In this document: positions 52,986-61,676 of the stretch, in pieces
Position numbering within the stretch: position 1 is the stretch's first letter
Layout: each line of letters begins with the position of its first letter
DNA from: CAWCGU01 sp963795195
Lineage (GTDB): Bacteria > Actinomycetota > Thermoleophilia > Solirubrobacterales > 70-9
DNA: 64,000 nt
Reading direction: 5' to 3'
Assembly (NCBI GenBank): GCA_963795195.1
Contig: CAWCGU010000003.1
Location: 1 to 64,000, forward strand
Notes under the pieces: generated by a model
The model's input: only the letters and a program-made list of their open reading frames with translations
Database searches by the model: none
What the model was told of the DNA's origin: nothing
Translations under genes and position numbers: made by a program

Positions 52986-54467
52986 TCAGCTATCAGGCTG
53001 TGCCGGGCGCAGCTCGCGCCACTTGCGCTCGAACGGGAGCCGCCAGCTCCTCGGCTCGATCAGGTCGACGATCTGTTCGGGGCCCCACGAACCGCGCTCG
53101 TAGAGCAGCGTCTTCGGCGGGTTCTCGAGCAGTGGCGCTGATACCTCCCAGAGGCGCTCGATGCCCTGGGCGCTGGTGAACAGCGTGTGGTCGCCGAGCA
53201 TCGCGTCGCGGATCAGGCGCTCGTATGCCTCGAGCGTGTCGCCCTTGCGGTCGATGTCGTCGAGCGAGAACTGCATGCTCGCCTTGTCGAGCTGCATGCC
53301 CGGGCCCGGCCGCTTGCCGTAGAACGAGAGCGAGACGCGAGAGGATTCGTCGAGGTCGAAGGTGAGGTGGTCGGGACCGTACTGGCCGACTCCCGAGCCC
53401 GCGGGGAACATCGACTGCGGCGGCTCGCGGAAGGCGATCGAGATGATCCGGGTGCCCTCACCCATGCACTTGCCGGTACGAAGGAAGAAGGGGACGCCCG
53501 ACCAGCGCCAGTTGTCGACCTCGCAGCGCATCGCGATCAAGGTCTCGGTGGTGGACCCCTCGGCGACGCCCGGCTCGCCGAGGTAGCCCTCGTAACGCCC
53601 ACGGACGACGTTGGCGGGATCAAGCGGTTGCAGTGAGCGGAAGACCTTGTTCTTCTCCTCGGATATCGGTCCCGGCGCGAGCGCCGTCGGCGGCTCCATC
53701 GCGACGAAGGCGAGGATCTGGAGCAGGTGGGTGACGACCATGTCGCGGTAGGCGCCGGCGGCGTCGTAGAAGGAGGCGCGGTCGGCGACGTCGAGCGTCT
53801 CGGCGACGTCGATCTGGATGTTGTCGATGTGGTTGCGGTTCCAGATCGGCTCGAAGAGGCCGTTCGCGAAGCGCAGCGCGAGGATGTTCTGCGCCGCCTC
53901 TTTGCCGAGGAAGTGGTCGATGCGGAAGATCTGATCCTCTGAAAAGACCTCGTGGAGCTCCGCATTGAGCGTGCGGGCGGACTCGAGATCCGTGCCGAAC
54001 GGCTTTTCCATGATCACCCGCGAGCCCTCGACCAGACCCGCCTTGCCGAGGAGATGCACGATCCCGACGGCGGCGCTGGGCGGGACGCTCAGGTAATGCA
54101 GGCGCATCGGTCGGCCCCCGAGGCGAGCCTGCGCCGCCTCGACCGCCGATGCCAGCCGCTTCGGATCGCCGTCGGTCGGCACATAGCTCAGGCGCGGGGC
54201 GAAGTCCGCCCAGTCCTCCTCGCTGAAGGGATGGCGGGCGAACGAGTCGCACGCCTCGCGGGCGTGGGCGCGGAATCCCTCGTCGTCGAGTTCGGAGCGC
54301 GAGCTGCCGACGACCTGGAACTCGGGCAACAGGCCCGCCTGCATCAGGTGGAGGAGCCCAGGGAGCAGCTTGCGGCGCGCGAGGTCGCCGGTCGCCCCGA
54401 AGAGCACGACGACGTGTGGCTCGATTGGCGCCGCCAGCAAGGCGGTGCTCGCGTCCCGTGGGTTCAC
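52986..54467 (-). CDS. zwf: Glucose-6-phosphate 1-dehydrogenase
   Basis: The 493-residue protein shows the NADP motif VVLFGATGDLARRKLLPGLL, the catalytic block QIFRIDHFLGKEAAQNILAL with the base His, and the substrate segments VMEKPFGTDLESARTLNAEL and QLDKASMQFSLDDIDRKGDT. It oxidises glucose-6-phosphate to 6-phosphogluconolactone in the pentose phosphate pathway, giving NADPH. It is intact and full length. It is convergent with the small charged protein gene and divergent from the enoyl-CoA hydratase gene. Confidence 0.95.
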   Translation of the reverse strand: MNPRDASTALLAAPIEPHVVVLFGATGDLARRKLLPGLLHLMQAGLLPEFQVVGSSRSELDDEGFRAHAREACDSFARHPFSEEDWADFAPRLSYVPTDGDPKRLASAVEAAQARLGGRPMRLHYLSVPPSAAVGIVHLLGKAGLVEGSRVIMEKPFGTDLESARTLNAELHEVFSEDQIFRIDHFLGKEAAQNILALRFANGLFEPIWNRNHIDNIQIDVAETLDVADRASFYDAAGAYRDMVVTHLLQILAFVAMEPPTALAPGPISEEKNKVFRSLQPLDPANVVRGRYEGYLGEPGVAEGSTTETLIAMRCEVDNWRWSGVPFFLRTGKCMGEGTRIISIAFREPPQSMFPAGSGVGQYGPDHLTFDLDESSRVSLSFYGKRPGPGMQLDKASMQFSLDDIDRKGDTLEAYERLIRDAMLGDHTLFTSAQGIERLWEVSAPLLENPPKTLLYERGSWGPEQIVDLIEPRSWRLPFERKWRELRPAQPDS

Positions 54468-54661
54468 GGGCGCAACCCTAGATCAGTCGTCGGGTTGTTG
54501 ACCTCCGCTCGACCCGGTGTCGCGCGGGCAGCCGCAGGAACCTCGGGCTGAGTCCCGGTTCCTGGCCGCAGTGGAAGTCGCTCGTCGCTACGGCCAGGTG
54601 CCGTGTGGGACGATCCGGCGATGGGTCCGCAACTGATCCTCGAACGAACCGGGTCGCGCAG

Positions 54662-55462
54662 ATGAGCGACGCCGGGCTGATCGCTGTCGAGGACCGCGAT
54701 GGCATCGCGCTGGTGCACATGCAGCGCCCGCCGGCGAACGCGCTCTCGCTGGACCTTCTGGACGAAGGGGCGAGGCTGATGGAACGTCTGCGAGGTGACG
54801 GTCCCGACGCCGTGGTGCTGACCGGCTCCGGGCAGTTCTTCTCCGGCGGCGTCGACCTCAAGCAGGTGCCGACGCTTTCCGCGGATCAACAGCGAGGCAT
54901 GGTCGCGGGCATCAACCGGCTCTTTTGCGACTGGTACGGGTTCCCGCGCCCCGTGGTCGCCGCCGTCAACGGGCACGCAGTGGCCGGGGGGTTCATCCTC
55001 GCGCTGTGCGCCGACCATCGCATCGGGTCGAACGCGGCCACCTACGGGCTCACCGAGTTGAGGGTCGGTGCCCCGTACCCGCTGGCGGCGATGGGGGTGG
55101 TGCAGGCGGAACTCGACCCGCGCTGGGCTCGCAGGCTTGTGCTCGGCGCCGAGCTGGTCGACGCTGAGGCGGCGCTGGAATGCGGCGCGGTCGACGAGCT
55201 CTGCGATCCCGATGGTGTGCTCGAGCGCTCACTCGAAGTCGCCGGCGAGTTCGCAAAGTTGCCGATCGCAACCTACGAGCTGGTCAAGAGGCAGCTGCGC
55301 GGCGAAGCGCTGGCGGCGATGCTGCAGGCGTCCGAGCGCGATCCGCTGTCGGGGGGCTGGTTCAGCGATGAGACCGCAGATGCCGCCGCGGCTGCGCTCG
55401 CAAAAGACCCATCCCCGCCGGTCTCTCAGACGGGGATGGGCCGAACGAGCGCTGCTATCTAG
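54662..55462 (+). CDS. Enoyl-CoA hydratase/isomerase family protein
   Basis: The 266-residue protein belongs to the crotonase family: VVLTGSGQFFSGGVDLKQVP forms the first oxyanion-hole loop, and AAVNGHAVAGGFILALCADH the second. The catalytic Glu region (YGLTELRVGAPYPLAAMGVV) is present. It hydrates or isomerises acyl-CoA esters in beta-oxidation or a related route. The ATG at 54662 gives the expected start. The last ~20 codons lie in a hairpin, so the C-terminal end SQTGMGRTSAAI may be partly an add-on. Confidence 0.85.
   Translation: MSDAGLIAVEDRDGIALVHMQRPPANALSLDLLDEGARLMERLRGDGPDAVVLTGSGQFFSGGVDLKQVPTLSADQQRGMVAGINRLFCDWYGFPRPVVAAVNGHAVAGGFILALCADHRIGSNAATYGLTELRVGAPYPLAAMGVVQAELDPRWARRLVLGAELVDAEAALECGAVDELCDPDGVLERSLEVAGEFAKLPIATYELVKRQLRGEALAAMLQASERDPLSGGWFSDETADAAAAALAKDPSPPVSQTGMGRTSAAI
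55408..55440 (+). terminator. Hairpin at the 3' end of the enoyl-CoA hydratase gene
   Basis: CCCATCCCCG (55408-55417) pairs exactly with CGGGGATGGG (55431-55440) around a 13-base loop. The stem lies inside the coding region just before the stop. The A-rich CAAAAGA tract before it would become a T tract in the minus-strand transcript, so it could terminate the convergent acidic gene as well. Confidence 0.5.
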
Positions 55463-55689
55463 TTCTGCGAGGGATCGTCGTCGCCGTCCGGCGGATCGGC
55501 GGGTGAACCGGCGGTCGCTCCGCCGGTCTTCTCAACGTCCGATGCATCCTGGTTCTCGCCGCCGATGTTGCCCTCGACGTCCTCTTCGTGCTCGGTCTCG
55601 GTGGCTCCGCCGCCCTCGCTGCTGGCATGCAACGGTGTGTCGGGCTGGGTCTCCTCGTCGGCCTTGACGTTGCCTTCTTCGTCGGGCAT
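55459..55689 (-). CDS. Small acidic disordered protein
   Basis: The ATG at 55689 follows GAGGAGGAAGAG, a good ribosome-binding site. The 76-residue product (MPDEEGNVKADEETQPDTPL) is almost entirely Glu/Asp/Gly/Ala/Thr and ends DDDPSQN, so it is disordered and strongly acidic. It has no Cys or membrane segment. It is convergent with the enoyl-CoA hydratase gene. A role in binding cations or a basic partner is possible but unproven. Confidence 0.55.
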   Translation of the reverse strand: MPDEEGNVKADEETQPDTPLHASSEGGGATETEHEEDVEGNIGGENQDASDVEKTGGATAGSPADPPDGDDDPSQN

Positions 55690-55788
55690 CTCTTCCTCCT
55701 CGTTGTGTGACTGGGGGTAGGCCTCACGATTCCCGCTGCCAGGACACGGAAACACGGTTCTCGGGCCCGGCGCATAAGCTCGGCGTCC

Positions 55789-56133
55789 ATGAGCGCAGAT
55801 GCAACAGGGTCCGGCTCCGGCGAAGCTGCCCAGTCGCGCCTCGCCGACGCCCTCGCGGCGCAGGTGCATCAGGGCGAGCGCTATGTCGCTTTCGGCGAGT
55901 TGACCGTTGAAGACGTCGAGGGCCGCGCGGCAGAGCTGGCCTCCGTCGGAGGCTGGGGTCCGCTGCAGCGCGCCGCCAAGGTCGGCCGCGCCTGGGCTGA
56001 TCTGGGCCGGATGATGAGGGAGCGCGAGGCGGGCAAGGTGGCCGACCTCGATGCGGAGACCGTCGTCAAGTTCGCCGAGTACACCTGGGCGCTGCCGCCC
56101 CAGATCGGCATGTCTGAGCCGCGCGGCGGCTAG
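55789..56133 (+). CDS. Small helical protein of unknown function
   Basis: The 114-residue product starts SADATGSGSGEAAQSRLADA and has a helical centre (DVEGRAAELASVGGWGPLQR, GRAWADLGRMMREREAGKVA). Residues such as VVKFAEYTWALPPQIGM suggest a compact domain at the end. It is soluble. Its end overlaps that of the convergent nickel transporter gene by four bases. No family is recognised. Confidence 0.6.
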   Translation: MSADATGSGSGEAAQSRLADALAAQVHQGERYVAFGELTVEDVEGRAAELASVGGWGPLQRAAKVGRAWADLGRMMREREAGKVADLDAETVVKFAEYTWALPPQIGMSEPRGG

Positions 56134-56885
56134 ACCAGGCCGACGTACCAGAGCCCGAAGAGAACGCCGAACAGCCCGAAGACCGGGATCAGCACGGAGC
56201 GGTAGACCGGCTCGATCAGGGGGCGGGTGAGAATCCAGGCCCAGAGCCCGGTCAGTCCGGCCATCGAAAGGATCGACATCGGAGCGAAGACGGCGAGTGC
56301 CAGCCCGGCCTCGAGCTGGGTCGGCAGCGCAGCGATCAGCAGCACCACCACCGCGCCGGTTCCGGCGAGTCCGTGCAGCAGCCCGATGCCGAGCGCCTGG
56401 CGCGGCGTGCGCAGCTGCTCGTGGGAATGCCGGCCGCCCTCACCCCGGCGCAGGTGGCGGTGTGCTTCGGGGTCGCCGCCCGCGGGGCGGTGGCGGTGGC
56501 TGCCGACCCGGTAGTCGCCGTGGATCCACTTCCACAGAACTCGCGCGGCGAGGATCAGGATGACGACCCCGACTCCGGTCTCGGCTCCCCGTTCGAGCCA
56601 GGTGGGAAGCTCGGACTTGAAAGCGATCAGGGGAATGCCGATGGCGACGAGGGCCACCGCGTGGCCAATTCCCCACCAGGCACCGAGCTTGACCGCCGCC
56701 TTGGTGCCGCTGTCGTCCGCTGCGACAAGGGAGGTAACGGCAACGAGGTGGTCGGGATCGGAGGCGTGGCGCAGGCCGAGCACGAAGGCGATGCCGAGCG
56801 CGACCAGCAGCGGGGCGCCGTCGAAGAGGCCGGTCAGCCAGACGTCGAGACCCTCGACGGGCTTGAAGAGGAAGTCGAAGTTCAC
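56130..56885 (-). CDS. Nickel/cobalt transporter (NiCoT-like, HoxN/HupN family)
   Basis: The 251-residue membrane protein has six to seven hydrophobic segments and the metal-recognition motif GLRHASDPDHLVAVTSLVAA, the H-A-x-D-x-D-H type of NiCoT permeases. A His-rich cytosolic loop (GSHRHRPAGGDPEAHRHL) could bind metal. It imports Ni or Co with high affinity. Its GTG start overlaps the stop of the upstream Fur-family gene (GTGA), so the regulator and transporter form one operon controlled by the Nur-type box upstream. Confidence 0.8.
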   Translation of the reverse strand: MNFDFLFKPVEGLDVWLTGLFDGAPLLVALGIAFVLGLRHASDPDHLVAVTSLVAADDSGTKAAVKLGAWWGIGHAVALVAIGIPLIAFKSELPTWLERGAETGVGVVILILAARVLWKWIHGDYRVGSHRHRPAGGDPEAHRHLRRGEGGRHSHEQLRTPRQALGIGLLHGLAGTGAVVVLLIAALPTQLEAGLALAVFAPMSILSMAGLTGLWAWILTRPLIEPVYRSVLIPVFGLFGVLFGLWYVGLV

Positions 56886-57361
56886 GCCGCGCCGTCCTTC
56901 GATTGAGCGGCGGCGCAGTTCGGACAGAGGCCGACGACCGGGAAGTGGTTGAAGCTCGCGTCGTAGCCGAACCGCGAGCGAATCAGGTCGCGCGCGCCGT
57001 CGAGCGAGCCGGGCTCGAGCGAGCGGATCTGGCCGCAGGAATCGCAGACGAGGTACTCGGCGTCCGCGCGGCTGGCGAGGACGTAGAGGCCGGGGGAGTG
57101 GCCGAGGTGGAAATGGCGAACGAGGCCGAGTCGCTCGAACTGCTCGAGGTTGCGGTAGACGCCGGCCAGATCAGAGCTGGGCAGGCGCCCGTCGAGGCCG
57201 CCGGCGATTCGTTCAGCAGAGATCGGCCCCTCGGCCGCGAAGAGCATTTCGAGGATCAGGCGGCGAGGGGTGGAGACGCGCAGGCCGCCCTCACGCAGCG
57301 CGTCAACAGCTGCATCGAGGCTGTCGGCCAGAAGCGGCGGGACGGCGTGACGGACGGTCAC
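56882..57361 (-). CDS. nur: Fur-family metal regulator, probably Nur
   Basis: The 159-residue protein has a winged-helix N-terminus (VSTPRRLILEMLFAAEGPIS, LAGVYRNLEQFERLGLVRHF) and a dimerisation part with Cys pairs CDSCGQIRSL and CPNCAAAQ that hold a structural zinc. The His residues of HFHLGHSPGLYVL could form the sensing site. Downstream is a nickel transporter and upstream a TTGCGA-N5-TTGCAA box, so nickel is the best candidate co-repressor. Fur-type family membership is clear; the Ni specificity is inferred from context. Confidence 0.85.
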   Translation of the reverse strand: MTVRHAVPPLLADSLDAAVDALREGGLRVSTPRRLILEMLFAAEGPISAERIAGGLDGRLPSSDLAGVYRNLEQFERLGLVRHFHLGHSPGLYVLASRADAEYLVCDSCGQIRSLEPGSLDGARDLIRSRFGYDASFNHFPVVGLCPNCAAAQSKDGAA

Positions 57362-57385
57362 CCGGTACGGCCTTGGCGTGTCCTA

Positions 57386-57402
57386 TTGCAAGTCATTCGC
57401 AA
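57386..57402 (-). promoter_or_regulatory. Nur-type operator upstream of the Fur-family gene
   Basis: The minus strand reads TTGCGA-ATGAC-TTGCAA, one change from the Nur box tTGCaa-N5-ttGCAA known from Streptomyces. It lies 25 bases upstream of the regulator start, in a position to repress the regulator and transporter when nickel is high. Confidence 0.55.
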
Positions 57403-57460
57403 CTACGAACGACTCTCTCATGATCCGGACTCAGATGCAACCCCATCGAGGCCCGTCGGG

Positions 57461-58744
57461 TCAAGTGCGGGCGAATCGCTGCGTTTCGTCGTCGAACGAG
57501 TCGATCAGCGCCTGCGAGAGCGTCGGCCGGGTTGCCTGGATGGCCGCCAGGAAGTCGAGGGTTACGGCCCGGTGGCCCGGCCCCGCCAGGTGCTCGCGTT
57601 CGAAGGCCAGCTGGGCCGCCTTGCGGGCCGCGAATTCGATGTCGGCAGGCGTAAACATCTCGCTGGCGGCCACGAGTTCTCCGAGATCGACGGGCTCGTC
57701 GGTGATCTCGTCGATGTAGCGCCGCCAGATCGAGGCGCGAGCATCGGAACCGGGGGGACCCACCGGCAGCACGTAGTCGAAGCGGCCGGGTCGCAGAAAC
57801 GCCGAGTCGAGCCGGCCGACCCAGTTGGTCGCGCAGACCAGCAGGTGCTGGGACTCATTTCGCATTCGCGGGATCTGGCGCAGGAATTCGTTGGTGACGC
57901 TCGGGCTGACGCGGCGCTGCGCGGACCGGGTTGCGGCGATGTCCTCGACCTCGTCCACGAATACGACCGTCGTCGAGAGCGCCAGCACGCGGTCGAAGAT
58001 GTCCGCGAGCAGCTTCGCCTGACGGTCCGGGCCCTCCGCGGCCAGCTCGGACGGCTGGATCTCGACGAACGGCCAGCCGAGCCGTGAGGCGATGCCCTTG
58101 GCGAAAGTCGTCTTTCCGGTGCCGGGCGGACCGAAGAGGACGATCGCCTTCGGCGGCTGGACAGCGTGACGGGCGGCCAGGTCGGGTTCGGAGAGCGGGA
58201 GGATCACGCGGCGCTCGATCACCTGCTTGGCCTCCTCGAGTCCCTTCAGCTCCTCCCAGAGCCCGGGCTCGATCAGACGGGCTCCGGCATCGATCAGCGC
58301 AGATTGGAAGGGCACGGCGGCGGGCAGTTCGCGCTCTAGGTAGGCGATCCCGTTGTGGCTGCTGTAGCCGTGGGCCCGGAGAAAGCCGTGAGCTTGGTCC
58401 GAAGCGCTGACCATCGTCAGCAGCTTGCGGGCGCCACGGTCCGCGAGCTCGCTCTCGAGCTTCTCGAGGAGCTGACCACTGAGCGCCTCTCCCGCCGCGC
58501 CTTCAGGCAGCACGGTCAGCCGCTGCACCCAGCCCAGTGGTCCTGATTCCATCCCGATCGCGAGGCCGACCAGCTGCCCGTGAGCTTCGGCGATCAGCGC
58601 GCAGCCGCCCTCGTGGCCGAGCAGCTCGACAGCCTGATCGACGGTCAGGCCGTCGCCTCCCCGCGGCAGCGATCCCGTCTGTTCCCAGAGCTGGAGGACA
58701 GGACCGAGATCCGAAGGATTGTATCTTCTGATACTAGCTCGCAT
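57461..58744 (-). CDS. GNAT-AAA+ ATPase fusion protein
   Basis: The 427-residue protein (ATG at 58744) joins two domains. The first ~150 residues are a GNAT acetyltransferase (RRYNPSDLGPVLQLWEQTG, GWVQRLTVLPEGAAGEALSG, SASDQAHGFLRAHGYSSHNG). The rest is an AAA+ ATPase: Walker A VLFGPPGTGKTTFAKGIAS, Walker B TVVFVDEVEDIAATRS, the sensor segment LLVCATNWVGRLDSAFLRPG and the arginine-finger region. The AAA part resembles the SpoVK/Ycf46-Vps4 type. It could acetylate a target and remodel it. The longer open frame upstream is rejected as not protein-like. Confidence 0.8.
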   Translation of the reverse strand: MRASIRRYNPSDLGPVLQLWEQTGSLPRGGDGLTVDQAVELLGHEGGCALIAEAHGQLVGLAIGMESGPLGWVQRLTVLPEGAAGEALSGQLLEKLESELADRGARKLLTMVSASDQAHGFLRAHGYSSHNGIAYLERELPAAVPFQSALIDAGARLIEPGLWEELKGLEEAKQVIERRVILPLSEPDLAARHAVQPPKAIVLFGPPGTGKTTFAKGIASRLGWPFVEIQPSELAAEGPDRQAKLLADIFDRVLALSTTVVFVDEVEDIAATRSAQRRVSPSVTNEFLRQIPRMRNESQHLLVCATNWVGRLDSAFLRPGRFDYVLPVGPPGSDARASIWRRYIDEITDEPVDLGELVAASEMFTPADIEFAARKAAQLAFEREHLAGPGHRAVTLDFLAAIQATRPTLSQALIDSFDDETQRFART

Positions 58745-58768
58745 TTGCTGGAGAATAGCGGTTGCCGA

Positions 58769-58799
58769 CAGCTGCGGCGTGCGGAGACGCCGAAAGCTG
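58769..58799. promoter_or_regulatory. Nested inverted repeat in the divergent intergenic region
   Basis: CAGCT (58769-58773) pairs with AGCTG (58795-58799), and GGCGT (58776-58780) with ACGCC (58787-58791). It lies between the starts of the GNAT-AAA+ and membrane-protein genes and may be a shared operator or a leader element. The binder is unknown. Confidence 0.3.
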
Positions 58800-58807
58800 G
58801 TTGAGTT

Positions 58808-59704
58808 GTGGTTGCTCCACGGTGCCGCCGGGTCAGCGCTAGAGTCCGGCCGGGCACGGCCTTGATTCGGGACGACCGCATACACGACGTCACTCGCTGG
58901 GCCAGCCTCGCCATCTTCGTGATCCTCGTACCGGCCGTGATCATGCTCTGGGGGTTCCCCGGAGACACCGCCGACGCTTGGTCGTGGACGATCATGCCCG
59001 ACCTGACGCCGATCTTCCTCGGCTCGGGGTACGCGGCCGGAGCCTTTTTCTTCTGGCGAACATTTCGCGCGAAGCGCTGGCATCCATCCTCGGCCGGGGT
59101 GTTGGGCGCGTCGGTGTTCGCCGGACTGATGCTGATCGCGACGGTGATCCACTGGGACAAGTTCAACCACGGGGACGCACCGTTCCTGGCAGGCTTCGCG
59201 TTCTACGGTTGGGTGATCGTCTACATCGTCTCACCGCTTGCCGTCTTCTGGCTCTGGTGGCGAAACCGGCGCACCGACCCGCGCACGGCCCTGACCGGCG
59301 ACCCCCTGGTCGCGCCGGGTGTACTGACGGCAGCTCGGGCCTTCGGCATCGGAGCCTTCGCCGCCGCCGCCGTTTTCTTCATCTCCCCGCAGACGGCAAT
59401 TGACATCTGGCCCTGGGACCTGACGCCACTGACCGCTCGCGTGCTGGCGAGCTTCACGGCCCAGGTCGGTGTTGGCGCAATCGTGCTGTCGATGGATCCC
59501 CGGTGGAGTGGCTGGAAGCTGCTCACGCAGACGTTCTTCGTGGCCACCGCGTTCCTGCTTGTCGGCGTGGTTCGCGCCCACGACGACTTCGATTTCGACA
59601 ATCCGATGGCGTTCGCCTACATCGGCGGCCTGATCGCCACCGACGTCGCCCTGGCGCTGCTTTACCGCGCAATGAACCAGAAGAAAGGAAGCGCCGTTGG
59701 CTAG
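58808..59704 (+). CDS. Polytopic membrane protein of unknown function
   Basis: The 298-residue protein has about seven predicted membrane segments (LAIFVILVPAVIMLWGF, VFAGLMLIATVIHW, GWVIVYIVSPLAVFWLWW, FGIGAFAAAAVFFI, ASFTAQVGVGAIVL, TFFVATAFLLVGVVRA, YIGGLIATDVALALLY) and polar loops with Asp residues. I do not recognise the family. The GTG at 58808 is used; a TTG at 58862 would remove 18 poorly hydrophobic residues and may be the real start. Its stop overlaps the next gene by eight bases. Confidence 0.6.
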   Translation: MVAPRCRRVSARVRPGTALIRDDRIHDVTRWASLAIFVILVPAVIMLWGFPGDTADAWSWTIMPDLTPIFLGSGYAAGAFFFWRTFRAKRWHPSSAGVLGASVFAGLMLIATVIHWDKFNHGDAPFLAGFAFYGWVIVYIVSPLAVFWLWWRNRRTDPRTALTGDPLVAPGVLTAARAFGIGAFAAAAVFFISPQTAIDIWPWDLTPLTARVLASFTAQVGVGAIVLSMDPRWSGWKLLTQTFFVATAFLLVGVVRAHDDFDFDNPMAFAYIGGLIATDVALALLYRAMNQKKGSAVG

Positions 59705-60173
59705 GTACGAATTTCTGACCACATGGGTCCTCGAGGGCGCAGAGATCTCCGAGGTCTTCGAAGTGCTGCGCGATTCGGAGGGCTATCCGGACTGGTGGAA
59801 GGGGGTCACCGGCGTCGAGGTGCTCGAGCAGGGTGAGGAGAGCGGTGTCGGCGAGCTCGACCGCTTCAGTTGGCGAAGCAAGCTGCCGTACACGCTCGTC
59901 TTCGATCTTCGGGTGTCACGCATCGAGCCGCCGTATGAGATCGAGGGGCAGGCAACCGGCGAGCTCGAAGGAGTCGGCGTGTGGCGCCTCTTCCAGGCCG
60001 CACGCGGGACGGCGGTGATCTACGACTGGCGGGTAAGGACCACCAAGCTCTGGATGAACATGTTCGGGCCGCTGCCACGCCCCGCCTTCTCCTGGAATCA
60101 CGATCTGGTCATGCGCCAGGGCGGCCACGGGCTGGCGGAGAAGCTCGGGGCCGACCTGATCCTGCACGACTGA
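59697..60173 (+). CDS. SRPBCC (START-like) family protein
   Basis: The 158-residue product starts YEFLTTWVLEGAEISEVFEV and shows SEGYPDWWKGVTGVEVLEQG and FDLRVSRIEPPYEIEGQATG, the helix-grip fold of polyketide cyclase/START-like proteins with a large hydrophobic cavity. It may bind a lipid or aromatic ligand. It overlaps the preceding membrane protein gene and is probably co-translated with it; together they may handle a hydrophobic compound. The ligand is unknown. Confidence 0.8.
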   Translation: MARYEFLTTWVLEGAEISEVFEVLRDSEGYPDWWKGVTGVEVLEQGEESGVGELDRFSWRSKLPYTLVFDLRVSRIEPPYEIEGQATGELEGVGVWRLFQAARGTAVIYDWRVRTTKLWMNMFGPLPRPAFSWNHDLVMRQGGHGLAEKLGADLILHD

Positions 60174-60179
60174 CGGTTG

Positions 60180-61676
60180 CTATGCGGCGGGCTCAGGTTC
60201 GCGGACGTCGCTGCCGCGAACCAGTAAAGCGGCGAGTATGCCGCCCGTCATTGCGACTGCTGCCCCGATCACGAGGATCTCGTTGTAGCCCTCGAGAAAT
60301 GCCCGTTGCGCGACGGCGACGATCGCGGTGGGGGTGTCGGCGGGGAGAGCGCCTGAGGCACTCGCCTCGGCAATCCCGTTGGCCAGCTGCGGATCGGTTG
60401 CAGGCAATGCCTCGACGAGGTAGTCCGCAGCCCGATCCAGGAAGATCGCCCCGAAGGCGGCGATTCCGGTTGCGATGCCGACCTGGCGAAAAGTGTCATT
60501 GATGCCCGAAGCGATCCCGCTGTGCTCGTCGGGCACAGTGCTGAGAGCGAGGTTCGCGATTACGGGGTTGATCAATCCGACGCCGATGCCGGTGACCACG
60601 AAGCCGGCGATCAGGGCGGACCACTCATCGCCGATTTCGCGGCCTCCGAGCAGGAGGAGGCCCCCGCCGACCACCACCAGACCGATGCCCAGCAGGGCGC
60701 GAAACGGAATCCTCGTCATCGCCGCCGCGGCCACCCCCGAGAAGATCAGCGTCACCACCGTGCTCGGTAGGTAGATCAAGGCGGTTTCCAAGGCCGAATG
60801 ACCGAGGATGTTCTGGACGTAGAGAGTGATGTAAAGAAACAGTGCGAACATCGACGCCGAGACGCCGAAGGCGGCGATCTGGGCTCCGGTGAACGAGCGG
60901 TTGCGGAAGTAGCCGAGTGGGAGCATCGGATTTCTGATCCGCAGCTGCACGGCGACGAAGGCGATGAACGCGGTGGCGCTGGCGATCAGCGAACCGGTGA
61001 TCTGCCAGCTTCCCCAGCCCAGCGCGTTGCCTCGGATCAGTGCATAAACGAGCAGAGTGTTGGCGATGCTGAACGTGATCAGCCCGAGCCAGTCAATTCC
61101 GCGCGCATTCGGGTCCCTCGATTCTCGGACTTTGGCGAGGGTGATCGCGATCCCCGCGATCCCGATCGGAACATTGAGCCAGAAGATCCACTCCCAGCCA
61201 AGGCTGTCGGTCAGCGCGCCTCCGACGAGCGGCCCGGAGGCAACGGCGACACCGATCGTCGCCCCGTAGATGGCCGTCGCCGTTGCACGCTCGCGCCCCG
61301 TGAACTCCTGGGCGAGAAGAGCCAGAGAGACGGCGAACATGATCGCGCCGCCGACGCCCTGTATCGCGCGGGAGATGTTGAGCATCGTCGGGTCGCCTGA
61401 GAGCGCGCACAGCGCCGAGGCCAGCGTGAAGATGACCAACCCGACGACGAAAACCCGCCGGCGGCCCAAGCGGTCCGCGAGCGAGCCGCTCGTCAGCACA
61501 AATGCGGCCAGGGTGAGCGCGTAGGCGTCGACGACCCACTGCAGGTCCGTGAAGCTGGCATCGAGTTCGTCGCGAATGCTCGGCAGCGCGACATTGACTA
61601 CCGTGATATCGAGCAGCAGCATGAAGGTCGCGACGCAGACCGCCACCAGCGTCCAGCGCTTGCTTGCTTCCCTCAC
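60180..61676 (-). CDS. MFS drug exporter of the DHA2 (EmrB/QacA) type
   Basis: The 498-residue protein has 14 predicted membrane segments and the DHA2 motif A (GSLADRLGRRRVFVVGLVIF), the early segment VVNVALPSIRDELDASFTDL, and a late LINPVIANLALSTVPDEHSG. These exporters use the proton gradient to remove drugs or toxic compounds. It begins four bases before the hypF stop, so the two genes are translationally coupled, although no functional link is evident. Confidence 0.9.
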   Translation of the reverse strand: MREASKRWTLVAVCVATFMLLLDITVVNVALPSIRDELDASFTDLQWVVDAYALTLAAFVLTSGSLADRLGRRRVFVVGLVIFTLASALCALSGDPTMLNISRAIQGVGGAIMFAVSLALLAQEFTGRERATATAIYGATIGVAVASGPLVGGALTDSLGWEWIFWLNVPIGIAGIAITLAKVRESRDPNARGIDWLGLITFSIANTLLVYALIRGNALGWGSWQITGSLIASATAFIAFVAVQLRIRNPMLPLGYFRNRSFTGAQIAAFGVSASMFALFLYITLYVQNILGHSALETALIYLPSTVVTLIFSGVAAAAMTRIPFRALLGIGLVVVGGGLLLLGGREIGDEWSALIAGFVVTGIGVGLINPVIANLALSTVPDEHSGIASGINDTFRQVGIATGIAAFGAIFLDRAADYLVEALPATDPQLANGIAEASASGALPADTPTAIVAVAQRAFLEGYNEILVIGAAVAMTGGILAALLVRGSDVREPEPAA

